From NCBI RefSeq assembly GCF_025685395.1, contig NZ_JAGSYA010000004.1, positions 2,542,001 to 2,606,000 of the forward strand: a DNA stretch of 64,000 nt, given 5' to 3'. Both the position numbers and the translations under genes were made by a program. Below are positions 26,583-34,097 of the stretch, piece after piece; the first letter of the stretch is position 1, and every line of letters begins with the position of its first letter. The notes below the pieces were generated by a model, which worked only from the letters and a program-made list of their open reading frames with translations, ran no database searches and was not told the origin of the DNA. Origin of the DNA: Terriglobus tenax (GTDB taxonomy: Bacteria > Acidobacteriota > Terriglobia > Terriglobales > Acidobacteriaceae).

Positions 26583-26896
26583 CACTTCTGAGTATAGCGA
26601 GGAGGCACAAATCCCGGCCTCGGTCGCATCTCGAATCGCAGCCCCGTAATCGGCACACCGGCCACTTTCTTCAGATCGCCCACCAGCTTGCCGCACATTG
26701 ACTCAAGCTGCGGGCGCCACGCCGGGTCGTCCACGTACAGCACAACGGTGCCTTCTTCGTACACCATCACCTCGCTGTGCGCGGCAATAGCGCTGCCCGC
26801 CACCACCGGCCACGCCGCCGCAAGCCGGTCAATCGCCCCAAGCGTGCGCAGACTCTTGCTCAGGGAGTTGCGAAGCACGTCGCGCATCTGTTCCAT
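26582..26896 (-). CDS. DciA-like / DUF721 protein
   Basis: A 104-residue protein with the DUF721 pattern: an N-terminal helix (LRNSLSKSLRTLGAIDRLAAAWPVVAG), then VYEEGTVVLYVDDPAWRPQLESM. DUF721 proteins related to DciA load the replicative helicase DnaB in bacteria lacking DnaC; short members such as this one may be divergent. The start chosen is ATG 26896 because GGAGG lies nine bases upstream, inside the end of gmhB; the frame is open to 26923. It overlaps gatC by one base and follows gmhB by 4 nt. Confidence 0.8.
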   Translation of the reverse strand: MEQMRDVLRNSLSKSLRTLGAIDRLAAAWPVVAGSAIAAHSEVMVYEEGTVVLYVDDPAWRPQLESMCGKLVGDLKKVAGVPITGLRFEMRPRPGFVPPRYTQK

Positions 26897-26900
26897 CGGG

Positions 26901-27479
26901 CTAAACCTCCGGGTAGCGCTCAAGAATCCACCGCTCTACCTCGGCCAGCGAATCAATGGCCGTGTGCGGTTCCGTGCATCCGGCCTCTTCCGTGCCGCGA
27001 ATCAGGAAGACCTTTTCAAGCCCGGCGGCGCGTCCGGCTACCAGGTCCGTGCAGCGGTCGCCCACGATAATGCTGGTGGAAAGATCCACGCCCAGCTCCC
27101 GTTCTCCCCGCAACATCATGCCTGGCAACGGCTTGCGGCAGTCGCACTCCAGTTTGTACTGTCCCTGGCCATGCACCGGATGGTGGCAGCAATAGTACAC
27201 GGCGTCCACATCCGCCTGTTCCTTGCGAAGCTCGGCGCGCATGTGATCCATCAGCTCGTGAAACTGCTCCTCGGTATACATTCCGCGGGCAATGCCGGCC
27301 TGGTTGGTCACAATCGCCACCTTCATGCCGCGCGAGCGGGCGGCGCGGATCAGCGAGGCAATGCCCGGCATCCACTCCAGGTCAGAAATCTTGTGCAGAT
27401 AGCCAATCTCGACGTTGACGACGCCATCACGGTCCAGAAATAAACAAGGTTGAGCCACATTCCAAGGATATACGGGCAT
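26901..27479 (-). CDS. gmhB: D-glycero-D-manno-heptose 1,7-bisphosphate 7-phosphatase
   Basis: From ATG 27479, 192 residues, the usual length for GmhB. HAD-superfamily motifs are clear: FLDRDGVVNVE (motif I, about 13-23), VTNQAGIARG (motif II), a lysine in CRKP and VGDRCTDL (motif IV). The zinc-binding loop CCHHP..CDCRKP separates GmhB from histidinol phosphatase. The enzyme removes the 7-phosphate on the way to ADP-heptose for the lipopolysaccharide inner core. In-frame sequence up to 27701 lacks family features. It is the first gene of the operon leading to the DciA-like gene, gatC and gatA. Confidence 0.93.
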   Translation of the reverse strand: MPVYPWNVAQPCLFLDRDGVVNVEIGYLHKISDLEWMPGIASLIRAARSRGMKVAIVTNQAGIARGMYTEEQFHELMDHMRAELRKEQADVDAVYYCCHHPVHGQGQYKLECDCRKPLPGMMLRGERELGVDLSTSIIVGDRCTDLVAGRAAGLEKVFLIRGTEEAGCTEPHTAIDSLAEVERWILERYPEV

Positions 27480-27511
27480 CCGGAGAAAGCCCGCAGGCTT
27501 CTTATCTCCGC

Positions 27512-27715
27512 ATGGCAACCACGACCCGGACTCACGAACACGATGCAAAAGCGACACCCTCCGGCCCCACGGGCGACAACCCCTCCACCGCGGGTCCGGG
27601 ACCGACGAAGGTGCAATCCAACACCCCCGAGAACAAAACCGGGCAGATTGACCCCTCAGCCCCCGGAGAAACAGGAACCACGCCGGGCTCAAACGCAACA
27701 AACGGCGAAAAATGA
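27512..27715 (+). CDS. Small disordered hydrophilic protein (uncertain)
   Basis: A 67-codon frame rich in Thr, Pro, Gly, Ser and Asn with scattered His, Asp, Lys and Glu, predicted fully disordered. GC-rich third positions match neighbouring genes, and it sits in a gap not otherwise used, divergent from gmhB and 51 nt upstream of a membrane protein gene. There is no clear ribosome binding site and no recognised family, so it may not be translated. Confidence 0.35.
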   Translation: MATTTRTHEHDAKATPSGPTGDNPSTAGPGPTKVQSNTPENKTGQIDPSAPGETGTTPGSNATNGEK

Positions 27716-27731
27716 GGAAATCATGATTTCC
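27716..27731. promoter_or_regulatory. 16-bp perfect palindrome upstream of the membrane protein gene
   Basis: GGAAATCATGATTTCC is a perfect 8+8 palindrome 35 nt before the ATG at 27767 and directly after the stop of the small frame at 27715. The position suits an operator for a dimeric regulator; no regulator is assigned. Confidence 0.4.
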
Positions 27732-27766
27732 AGGGGAGCGAGCGCCGTCCTAGACTGCGCTCACAC

Positions 27767-28513
27767 ATGGCCACCGCGACCGTCTCCTCCCCCGCCGCCA
27801 ACGCTCCACGAAAACTGTATCCGCACGCCCAGTGGTACTTCTTTGCCGCCATCGTCGTCACGTGGATCGGCTTTTCGCGCAGCTACTTTCTACAGCTTGG
27901 TTCGGTCACGATCTACCACCATATCCACGGCGCCATCGCCGGTGGATGGATCGCTACCCTGATCATCCAACCCATCCTCTACCAGCGCGGCCAGATGCGG
28001 CTGCACCGCAAGCTCGGCAAGCTGGCGGCCTATGGCCTGGCTCCGCTGATGGTCCTCTTCGCGAGCATCGTCATGCACCTGATGTTTGCCGGGGTCACCG
28101 GTATTCCGCCCATCGCGCGCTATGTTCTGGGCTATCTGGATTTCATGGCGCTCTGGCAGTTCCCGCTCTTTGTCTTCCTCAGCGTTTGCTACCGCAAAAA
28201 CCTGGCGCTTCATGCCCGCTGGATCACCGGCACCGTCCTTCTCCTGCTGCCTCCGGCCATGGTCCGGGCCATGTTCCTGCTGCCCTTCGTGCATGGATTC
28301 GTCCTGGCACTGAACCTGGCTTTCGGGACGTTGGAGCTCATTCTGGTGCTGCTGATGCTCGACGACCGCCGCTACGGGCGCATCCGCGCGCCTTACCCCA
28401 TCATGCTGGTCATGTTCCTGGGCATTCACTTCACCATGCGCTTTGCCGCGGTCTGGCCGTGGTGGCACGCCGTTGCCGACTGGTGGGGCCTTTTCGTCTA
28501 TCGGAACAGTTTA
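27767..28513 (+). CDS. Multi-spanning membrane protein of unknown function; reading frame lacks a stop at its expected end
   Basis: About 248 residues with six to seven hydrophobic segments: YFFAAIVVTWIGFSRSYF, a His-containing segment HHIHGAIAGGWIATLIIQP, GQMRLHRKLGKLAAYG (a signature of small haem- or quinone-type DUF2306-like membrane proteins) and further helices ending FAAVWPWWHAVADWWG. No stop codon follows in this frame until 29603-29605. The extra 365 codons run antisense through the BamD-like gene and look like shadow sequence. Both other forward frames stop within about 25 bases of codon 28511 (TAG at 28512). An indel or point loss of the stop is the simplest reading. Confidence 0.65.
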
Positions 28514-30265
28514 GAAGGGGTTGATCTTGCCCAGACCCTTCTTCTTCTTGGTCTTGGACGAGCTCTCCTCGCTCTTGTCGAGAGACGGCTTGGGAGCCTT
28601 CTTGCCGTTTGGCGTGGCTGCCTGGGCTGCCGGTGTCTTTTGCCCGGCCACGTCGTTGACGGTGTCCTCGGCTTCGGCGGGCTTCTCTGCTGCCGGCAGT
28701 GGCTGATTGTTCTCGTTGCCTACGGCCTTCAGGCCATAGGTGGGCTGCTTCTCGCCGGGCTTCGGCTGCACAATCTCCAGGCCAACACCCGTTCCGGTGC
28801 TTCCCTGTCCCGCCCTCGAACCCGCCGGCACCGACAGGTCGGTAGCGCCGGAGTTCCCGGAGCCGGCATTGTCAGCCGAATCGATATTGTTGAAGCCAAG
28901 CGGTGTGGCCGGTGCACCCGGCTGTGCCGATGTGGCAGCGGCAGGCGTCTCAGAACCGGCTGCGGGTGTTTCCACGGCGCGTGCCGGCTTCGGCGAAGCG
29001 GCTACGCTGCCCGGGCTCAGGGCTTCCTTGTAGGCATTCTCCACAAAGCTGGCTACTTCCGGCGCAAGCGTCGGGCGCGGGTCAGCCATGGTGGGCTCCC
29101 CGATCGTGGCGGTCTGCACCACGTCCGGGCGGCGCATCACCATGATCTTGGCGATATCCATCAGCTTGTACTGCGAGCGGCTGCCTTCCAGCGCCTGGCT
29201 GATCTGTTCCTGTTCCTGCGTGGCCTGCGGCTGCGGACGGTTCAGCGCGTCAATGCGGTCGCGGGCATCTTCCACGTGGGGCGATGCGGCGTGCTCGGTC
29301 ACCACCTTGGTGTAGGCGGCCATGGCGCGGTCATCAAACTCCTGTTCCAGCGTCGCCTTCGGTCCCTCGGGCATCTTGGAGGCATGCACGAAACGTCCCT
29401 GGGCTGCATAGCCGTCGCCAATGCCAATCAGCACCTGGTCCATGCCGCTGTACAGTGGATAGGTATCGGCCACCGTCTGGTAGCGGGCAATCGCGGCAGC
29501 CCAATTCTCGTGCGAAGCGTAGTAGGAGGCGACCTCGGCTTCGCGTGTCGCCAGAACCTCCTGTACCTCGCGCAGGCGCTGCTTGGCCTGCGGCACCAGC
29601 GTTGACTGCGGGAACTGCTGGACCATGTTCCGGTACTCTTCCTGCGCGTGGACAGCCTTGGTGTAATCACGGTCCGGCTTGTCCATCTGGCGGAAGTAGA
29701 TATCGCCGACGCGCATCTGGGCCTCGGCGGCCTCCGGCACATTGGGGAAGAAGGTGATGAAGTCCTTGTACTCGGCCTCGGCCTGAGCCAGGGCAGCCGA
29801 TCCGCCTTCCTTGTACCAGCTATCGGCGACGGCCAGCTTGGCGCGCATCTGGTACTGCGAGTCCGGATAGGTGTTCAGCATGGTCTGCAGATCAAGGCGG
29901 GCTACATCAAAGTGGCCTTTGTTCATGGCCACGATTGCCTTGTCATACAGCTGCTTGTCCGGCAGATCGTTATCAATGTCCGCCAGTGGATTCTGCTTCA
30001 GGCGCTTCTTTTGCGCAGCCCGCGTGTCTTTGGACTGCTGGACCTTCTGGTCCTTCTTGGACTCGGTCTCTTCGTCACCCTTGCGCTTCTTGGTCTTCTT
30101 GCCCGTCGAGAAGGTCGCGCTCTCGCTCTGGGCGCCGTTGGAAGCGGCGGCGGGCTGCGACGATCCGGCATCCTGCGCATGCAGACTAAGCGAACCAGCC
30201 AGCAGGGCAGCTGCCATGGCGGCGGTAAGCGGCGCAAAACGACTGGAAAGGACAAAACGGTTCAT
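28511..30265 (-). CDS. bamD: Outer membrane assembly factor BamD-like protein with long disordered tails
   Basis: A 584-residue exported protein with signal peptide (FAPLTAAMAAALLAGSLSLHA) and no clear lipobox. A Lys/Glu-rich linker precedes the BamD/YfiO-type TPR core (about 100-330): DKQLYDKAIVAMNKGHFDVARLDLQTM, YPDSQYQMRAKLAVADSWY, AEYKDFITFFPNVPEAAEAQMRVGDIYF. BamD scaffolds beta-barrel insertion into the outer membrane. The remaining 250 residues are Ala/Pro/Ser/Thr-rich and end in a Lys-rich segment with GKINPF. Typical BamD is about 245 residues, so both extensions are unusual. Divergent from the radical SAM gene by 278 nt. Confidence 0.8.
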   Translation of the reverse strand: MNRFVLSSRFAPLTAAMAAALLAGSLSLHAQDAGSSQPAAASNGAQSESATFSTGKKTKKRKGDEETESKKDQKVQQSKDTRAAQKKRLKQNPLADIDNDLPDKQLYDKAIVAMNKGHFDVARLDLQTMLNTYPDSQYQMRAKLAVADSWYKEGGSAALAQAEAEYKDFITFFPNVPEAAEAQMRVGDIYFRQMDKPDRDYTKAVHAQEEYRNMVQQFPQSTLVPQAKQRLREVQEVLATREAEVASYYASHENWAAAIARYQTVADTYPLYSGMDQVLIGIGDGYAAQGRFVHASKMPEGPKATLEQEFDDRAMAAYTKVVTEHAASPHVEDARDRIDALNRPQPQATQEQEQISQALEGSRSQYKLMDIAKIMVMRRPDVVQTATIGEPTMADPRPTLAPEVASFVENAYKEALSPGSVAASPKPARAVETPAAGSETPAAATSAQPGAPATPLGFNNIDSADNAGSGNSGATDLSVPAGSRAGQGSTGTGVGLEIVQPKPGEKQPTYGLKAVGNENNQPLPAAEKPAEAEDTVNDVAGQKTPAAQAATPNGKKAPKPSLDKSEESSSKTKKKKGLGKINPF

Positions 30266-30543
30266 GAAACCTCACTGCTCTTCTATGAAAAGCGCATGCC
30301 CCGCCGGGCAATCGATCACCAGCGTGGACGTGTGTTTATTTTAGACGCTCCGCACGAAAATCGGCATCGCCTCCACCTCATTCCGGCAACCGAATTCAGC
30401 CAGCCGTCATCCTCCTTCTGTATGATTGGGCAAAATCCAGCGGGAATCTTCGCACGGGCTGCCCACAACACAACCGGGGACGCCGTATTCGCGAAGACGC
30501 TCTCTGAAACCACCGTACTCGCACGAGGAAAGGTCGGATTTCG

Positions 30544-32139
30544 ATGAGCGTTCACCTGGTGAACCCTAGCGATAACTCCTTTGGTACCGCCGTCATTACG
30601 CCGCGCTGGCTGTTTGTCCTGGCCGCCGCTACCCCGGAGGTCGCAGGCGACCCCATCCTGATCGACGAATCGCTCGAACCCATCGTTCCGGAGAGCATTC
30701 AGCCCGGCGACATCGTCGGCATCAGCGTCCACACCGGCAACGCCCTGCGGGGCTACCAGGTGGGCCGCATGGCCCGCGAGCGCGGCGCATGGGTCGTCTA
30801 CGGCGGCATCCACGCCACACTTTTTCCTGAGGAAGTTCTGGAACAGGGCCAGGGGCACGCCGTCGTCAAGGGCGACGGAGATATTGCCTGGGGCAAGGCT
30901 GTTTTGGACTGCCTCGCAGGCAGTCCCGACACCATCTATGAGGGCGGCCGCATCGGCGGCAGCGAGTTCCTCGCCGGCCGATGGGACCTGATGGATCCCG
31001 CGAAATATATGTGGGCCTCCGTCCAGACCATCCGCGGCTGCCCCAAACACTGCAGCTTCTGCAGCGTCTGGCGTACCGACGGCCAGAAGCCCCGCCAGCG
31101 ACGCTTCCAAAGCGTGATCGACGAGATCGTCAATCTCCGCCGCATCGGTTTCCGCTTCATCGCCCTGGCCGACGACAACTTCTACCCCGTCACCCTGACC
31201 GACCTGCGCCTGGCCCGCGAGCAGAACAACACCGCCAAGCTGGAGGAGTTGACCGCCATCCGCGCCGAGCGCTTCCAACTGATGGAAGAGCTGGCAAAGC
31301 TGCCCAAAGACATGGTCTTCTTCACCCAGATCACCATGGAAGCCGGAGAAGACGGCGAGTACCTGGACGCCATGCGCCGCGCCAACATTAAGGGCGCCCT
31401 GGTTGGCGTCGAAGCCGTCACGCCCGAAGGCCTGAAGTCGGTCTTCAAAGACTGGAACTACTCCGGAGAAGGGCTGGCGAACCAGCTCCAGACCTTCAAA
31501 AAGCACGGAGTGCACGTCCTCGGTTCGTTCATCTTCGGGCTCCCCACAGACCGCCCCGCTACGTTCGACGCCACCGTGGAGATGGCCCTGAAAGCCGGTG
31601 TGACCTTCGCGCAGTTCGTCATGATGACGCCCTTTCCGGGCACCGTCGACTTTGGCCGCTGGGAAAAAGAGCAGGCCAAGGACCCCATGATGGTCGAGGG
31701 CACGCCCATCACCCGCTACTGGCTCATTCCCACGGCTATCCGTCCCAAAATGTTCACGCCGCACCCTACCATGAGCTCGGACGAGATTCGCAACCGCACC
31801 CAGAAGGTCTGGGATCGCTTCTATACCTGGGGAGCTATCTGGGAGCGGTCTGCCTGCACGCCCACGCTTCGCGCGCGCCTGGGCTTCATCTTCCTGTCCA
31901 AGCTCTATCGGCAGATGTATGCCGGTACAGGCATCTCCACCGACAGCGCACGCCGCAAGAAGTCCAAACGCTGGGCACGATGGACAGCGCGGCAGTGCAA
32001 AAAGCTGTTTATGGCACGTCCCATGCCGGAACTGCAGTCGCCCGCGTGGGAGCTTGCCTTTGCCTCGCCCGTTCGCCGTCCGGCTTTTATGGGGAGCGAA
32101 GGCTCACTGGTCACCATCAGCCAGGAGGAACGCGGCTAA
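30544..32139 (+). CDS. B12-binding-type radical SAM protein
   Basis: A 531-residue protein. Residues 1-135 form a Rossmann-like cobalamin-binding-type domain (GDIVGISVHTGNALRGYQVG, VVYGGIHATLFPEE) without the canonical DxHxxG motif. The radical SAM core starts with the CxxxCxxC cluster in RGCPKHCSFCSVWR (about residue 166), followed by FIALADDNFY and GVEAVTPEGLKSVFKDWN. A C-terminal region rich in basic and aromatic residues (WGAIWERSACTPTLRARLGF) resembles the DUF4070-type extension of BchE/HpnJ-like enzymes. Members modify lipids, hopanoids or tetrapyrroles with a 5'-deoxyadenosyl radical; the substrate is unknown. It stands alone on the plus strand. Confidence 0.85.
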   Translation: MSVHLVNPSDNSFGTAVITPRWLFVLAAATPEVAGDPILIDESLEPIVPESIQPGDIVGISVHTGNALRGYQVGRMARERGAWVVYGGIHATLFPEEVLEQGQGHAVVKGDGDIAWGKAVLDCLAGSPDTIYEGGRIGGSEFLAGRWDLMDPAKYMWASVQTIRGCPKHCSFCSVWRTDGQKPRQRRFQSVIDEIVNLRRIGFRFIALADDNFYPVTLTDLRLAREQNNTAKLEELTAIRAERFQLMEELAKLPKDMVFFTQITMEAGEDGEYLDAMRRANIKGALVGVEAVTPEGLKSVFKDWNYSGEGLANQLQTFKKHGVHVLGSFIFGLPTDRPATFDATVEMALKAGVTFAQFVMMTPFPGTVDFGRWEKEQAKDPMMVEGTPITRYWLIPTAIRPKMFTPHPTMSSDEIRNRTQKVWDRFYTWGAIWERSACTPTLRARLGFIFLSKLYRQMYAGTGISTDSARRKKSKRWARWTARQCKKLFMARPMPELQSPAWELAFASPVRRPAFMGSEGSLVTISQEERG

Positions 32140-32146
32140 AAGTTAT

Positions 32147-32809
32147 CTACCGGGCCGTGCGAGCCAGTTCCAGCAGGCTCTTTGCGTCTTCCACAGGTGT
32201 GCCGCGGCCAAAGACCGAGGTTCCGGCCACCAGCAGTTCTGCGCCCGCCTTCACCACGCTCTGCACCGTTTCGTGGTCAATGCCGCCGTCCACCTGGATG
32301 CGGAAATCCAGGCCGCGCTCCTTGCGGAGAGCTGCCAGCTTTTCCACCTTCTTCAGCGTGCCGGGGATAAACGCCTGTCCCCCGAAGCCCGGGTTCACGG
32401 TCATCACCAGCACGTGGTGCACCATGTCCAGCACCTCGTCCAGAAATCCGACCGGAGTTGCCGGATTGATGACCACACCGGCCTTCATGCCGTGTTTCTG
32501 GATCAGGTCCAGCGTGCGGTTCAGGTGGCGGCATGCTTCCCACTGCACGCTCACCCAGTTCGCGCCGTTGTCGGCAAAGGCTGGAATGTAGGCGTCGGCG
32601 TTGGCAATCATCAGGTGGCAGTCAATCGGCAGGCTGGTCGCCTTGCGCAGGCTCTTCAGTACCGGCGGACCGATGCTGATGTTGGGCACAAAGACGCCGT
32701 CCATCACATCGAAGTGGACAACCGTGCCGCCGCCTTCCGTTGCTTTGGCAACATCGTCGGCTAGGTGGGCAAAGTCGGCTGCAAGGATGGAAAAGCAGAG
32801 CTCGGTCAC
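32147..32809 (-). CDS. rpe: Ribulose-phosphate 3-epimerase
   Basis: From GTG 32809, 220 residues, matching the family length. The TIM-barrel signatures are clear: SILAADFAHL, VVHFDVMDGVFVPNISIGP, CHLMIANAD, VMTVNPGFGGQAFIP and IQVDGGIDHETV, carrying the His/Asp metal ligands and catalytic aspartates (DVMDG, DGGI). The enzyme interconverts ribulose 5-phosphate and xylulose 5-phosphate in the pentose phosphate pathway. The frame is open upstream to 33064 but that part is antisense to the peroxidase gene. Its stop lies 7 nt from the radical SAM stop (convergent). Confidence 0.94.
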   Translation of the reverse strand: MTELCFSILAADFAHLADDVAKATEGGGTVVHFDVMDGVFVPNISIGPPVLKSLRKATSLPIDCHLMIANADAYIPAFADNGANWVSVQWEACRHLNRTLDLIQKHGMKAGVVINPATPVGFLDEVLDMVHHVLVMTVNPGFGGQAFIPGTLKKVEKLAALRKERGLDFRIQVDGGIDHETVQSVVKAGAELLVAGTSVFGRGTPVEDAKSLLELARTAR

Positions 32810-32917
32810 AGCTTCGAGTGTACCAAGCGCGAATTCACCTCTCCACATTGGGCAATGCGGTAAGCTGCCTCTACTCAGTACAGACAATAACGGCGTCAGC
32901 CAAGGAGAGTTTCCCCT

Positions 32918-33877
32918 ATGCCGCTTCCCAATGACGAACGCGTCGTTGATCTCGCTAACCGCCTTCTCGCTCAGTTTGACACCCTCTTCGGACTCCATCC
33001 CGGCTTCCGCGCGGCCCATGCCAAGGGCCTGATGCTGACCGGCGTCTTTACTCCCTCCGCTCAAGCCGCGTCACTGACCAATGCCCCGCACATCACGCGG
33101 TCCAGCACGCCGGTGACCGCGCGTTTCTCCAACTCCACCGGCCTGCCGCTTATCCCGGACAGTGCCCCGGATGCTAACCCGCGCGGCCTGGCTATCCGCT
33201 TTGACCTGGCCGAGCACGTCCACACCGACATCGTCAGCCACTCCACCAACGGCTTCCCGACACACACCGCGGACGAGTTTCTGGAACTTCTCCAGGCCAT
33301 CGGAGCCAGCGGGCCGGATGTGCCCTCGCCCAAGCCGGTGGAGCTCTTCCTCGGCTCCCACCCCGCCGCCCTGGCTTTCGTGCAGGCGCCCAAGCCCTTT
33401 CCCATCAGCCTGGCAACGGAGAGCTACTTTGCCGTAACCGCGTTTGAGTTCACGAACGCGCAGGGCGAGAAGAAGTTTGGCCGCTACCGCATCCTTCCGG
33501 AGGCAGGCGACCAGTTCTTCTCCGCCGAGGACGCCGCGAATCTGGCCCCGAACTATCACTATGAGGAGATCACTGAGCGTGTGGCCAAGGCTCCCGTCAG
33601 GTTCAAGATCTTCGTCCAGGTGGCCGGGCCCGGGGATGTGGTCGACAACGCCACCATCCACTGGCCGGAGACCCGTCCGCTGGTGGAGCTTGGCGTCGTG
33701 GAGCTGAATGCAGTCGTTCCGGACTCGCTCGCGCAGCAGAAGCACATCATTTTTGATCCCATTCCGCGCTGCGAGGGGATTGAGGCTTCCGCCGATCCGC
33801 TACTGGAACTGCGGGCAGCTATCTATCTGATAAGCGGACGCCGTCGCCGCGCCGCGCAGATGGAGCAGCCCGCTTAA
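32918..33877 (+). CDS. Catalase-family peroxidase (catalase-like haem protein)
   Basis: A 319-residue protein, about the length of the short catalase-related peroxidases (SrpA type) rather than full catalases of about 480. The distal histidine lies in AAHAKGLMLTGVF (about residue 36), the RFSNSTG motif follows, then NPRGLAIRFDL and HSTNGFPTHTADEFLE. The proximal haem tyrosine is in LELRAAIYLISGRRRRA near the end. No signal peptide. AAGGAGAG lies before the ATG. These enzymes reduce organic or hydrogen peroxides with haem. Divergent from rpe, with a hairpin terminator downstream. Confidence 0.88.
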   Translation: MPLPNDERVVDLANRLLAQFDTLFGLHPGFRAAHAKGLMLTGVFTPSAQAASLTNAPHITRSSTPVTARFSNSTGLPLIPDSAPDANPRGLAIRFDLAEHVHTDIVSHSTNGFPTHTADEFLELLQAIGASGPDVPSPKPVELFLGSHPAALAFVQAPKPFPISLATESYFAVTAFEFTNAQGEKKFGRYRILPEAGDQFFSAEDAANLAPNYHYEEITERVAKAPVRFKIFVQVAGPGDVVDNATIHWPETRPLVELGVVELNAVVPDSLAQQKHIIFDPIPRCEGIEASADPLLELRAAIYLISGRRRRAAQMEQPA

Positions 33878-33903
33878 CCGCATCAAAACAGGAAAAGCAG
33901 GCT

Positions 33904-33934
33904 CCCCTTTCCCTGCAAACTGCCGGGAAAGGGG
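33904..33934 (+). terminator. Hairpin terminator after the peroxidase gene
   Basis: Perfect 10-bp stem CCCCTTTCCC / GGGAAAGGGG with an 11-nt loop, 27 nt after the stop codon at 33877. Only CTTAC follows rather than a T-run, so termination strength is uncertain. Confidence 0.55.
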
Positions 33935-34097
33935 CTTACAAGCTTAGCGAAGGGTGGTATGTTGTTCTCGCGTTCGATAGGGCGCAAAAAGCAACTTCAA
34001 GTTCATTGGCAATGCTGAAAAAGCAGGTCCAGGTACGAAAGGCGTCGGTATGCCTTTCTCCGTGACTTTGCCGCAATACCGTTGAGGAGGTCTCTGG

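Noticed and set aside
30316-31764. A 482-codon minus-strand frame across the radical SAM gene
   Set aside because: No family resemblance; lies opposite a clear CxxxCxxC enzyme.
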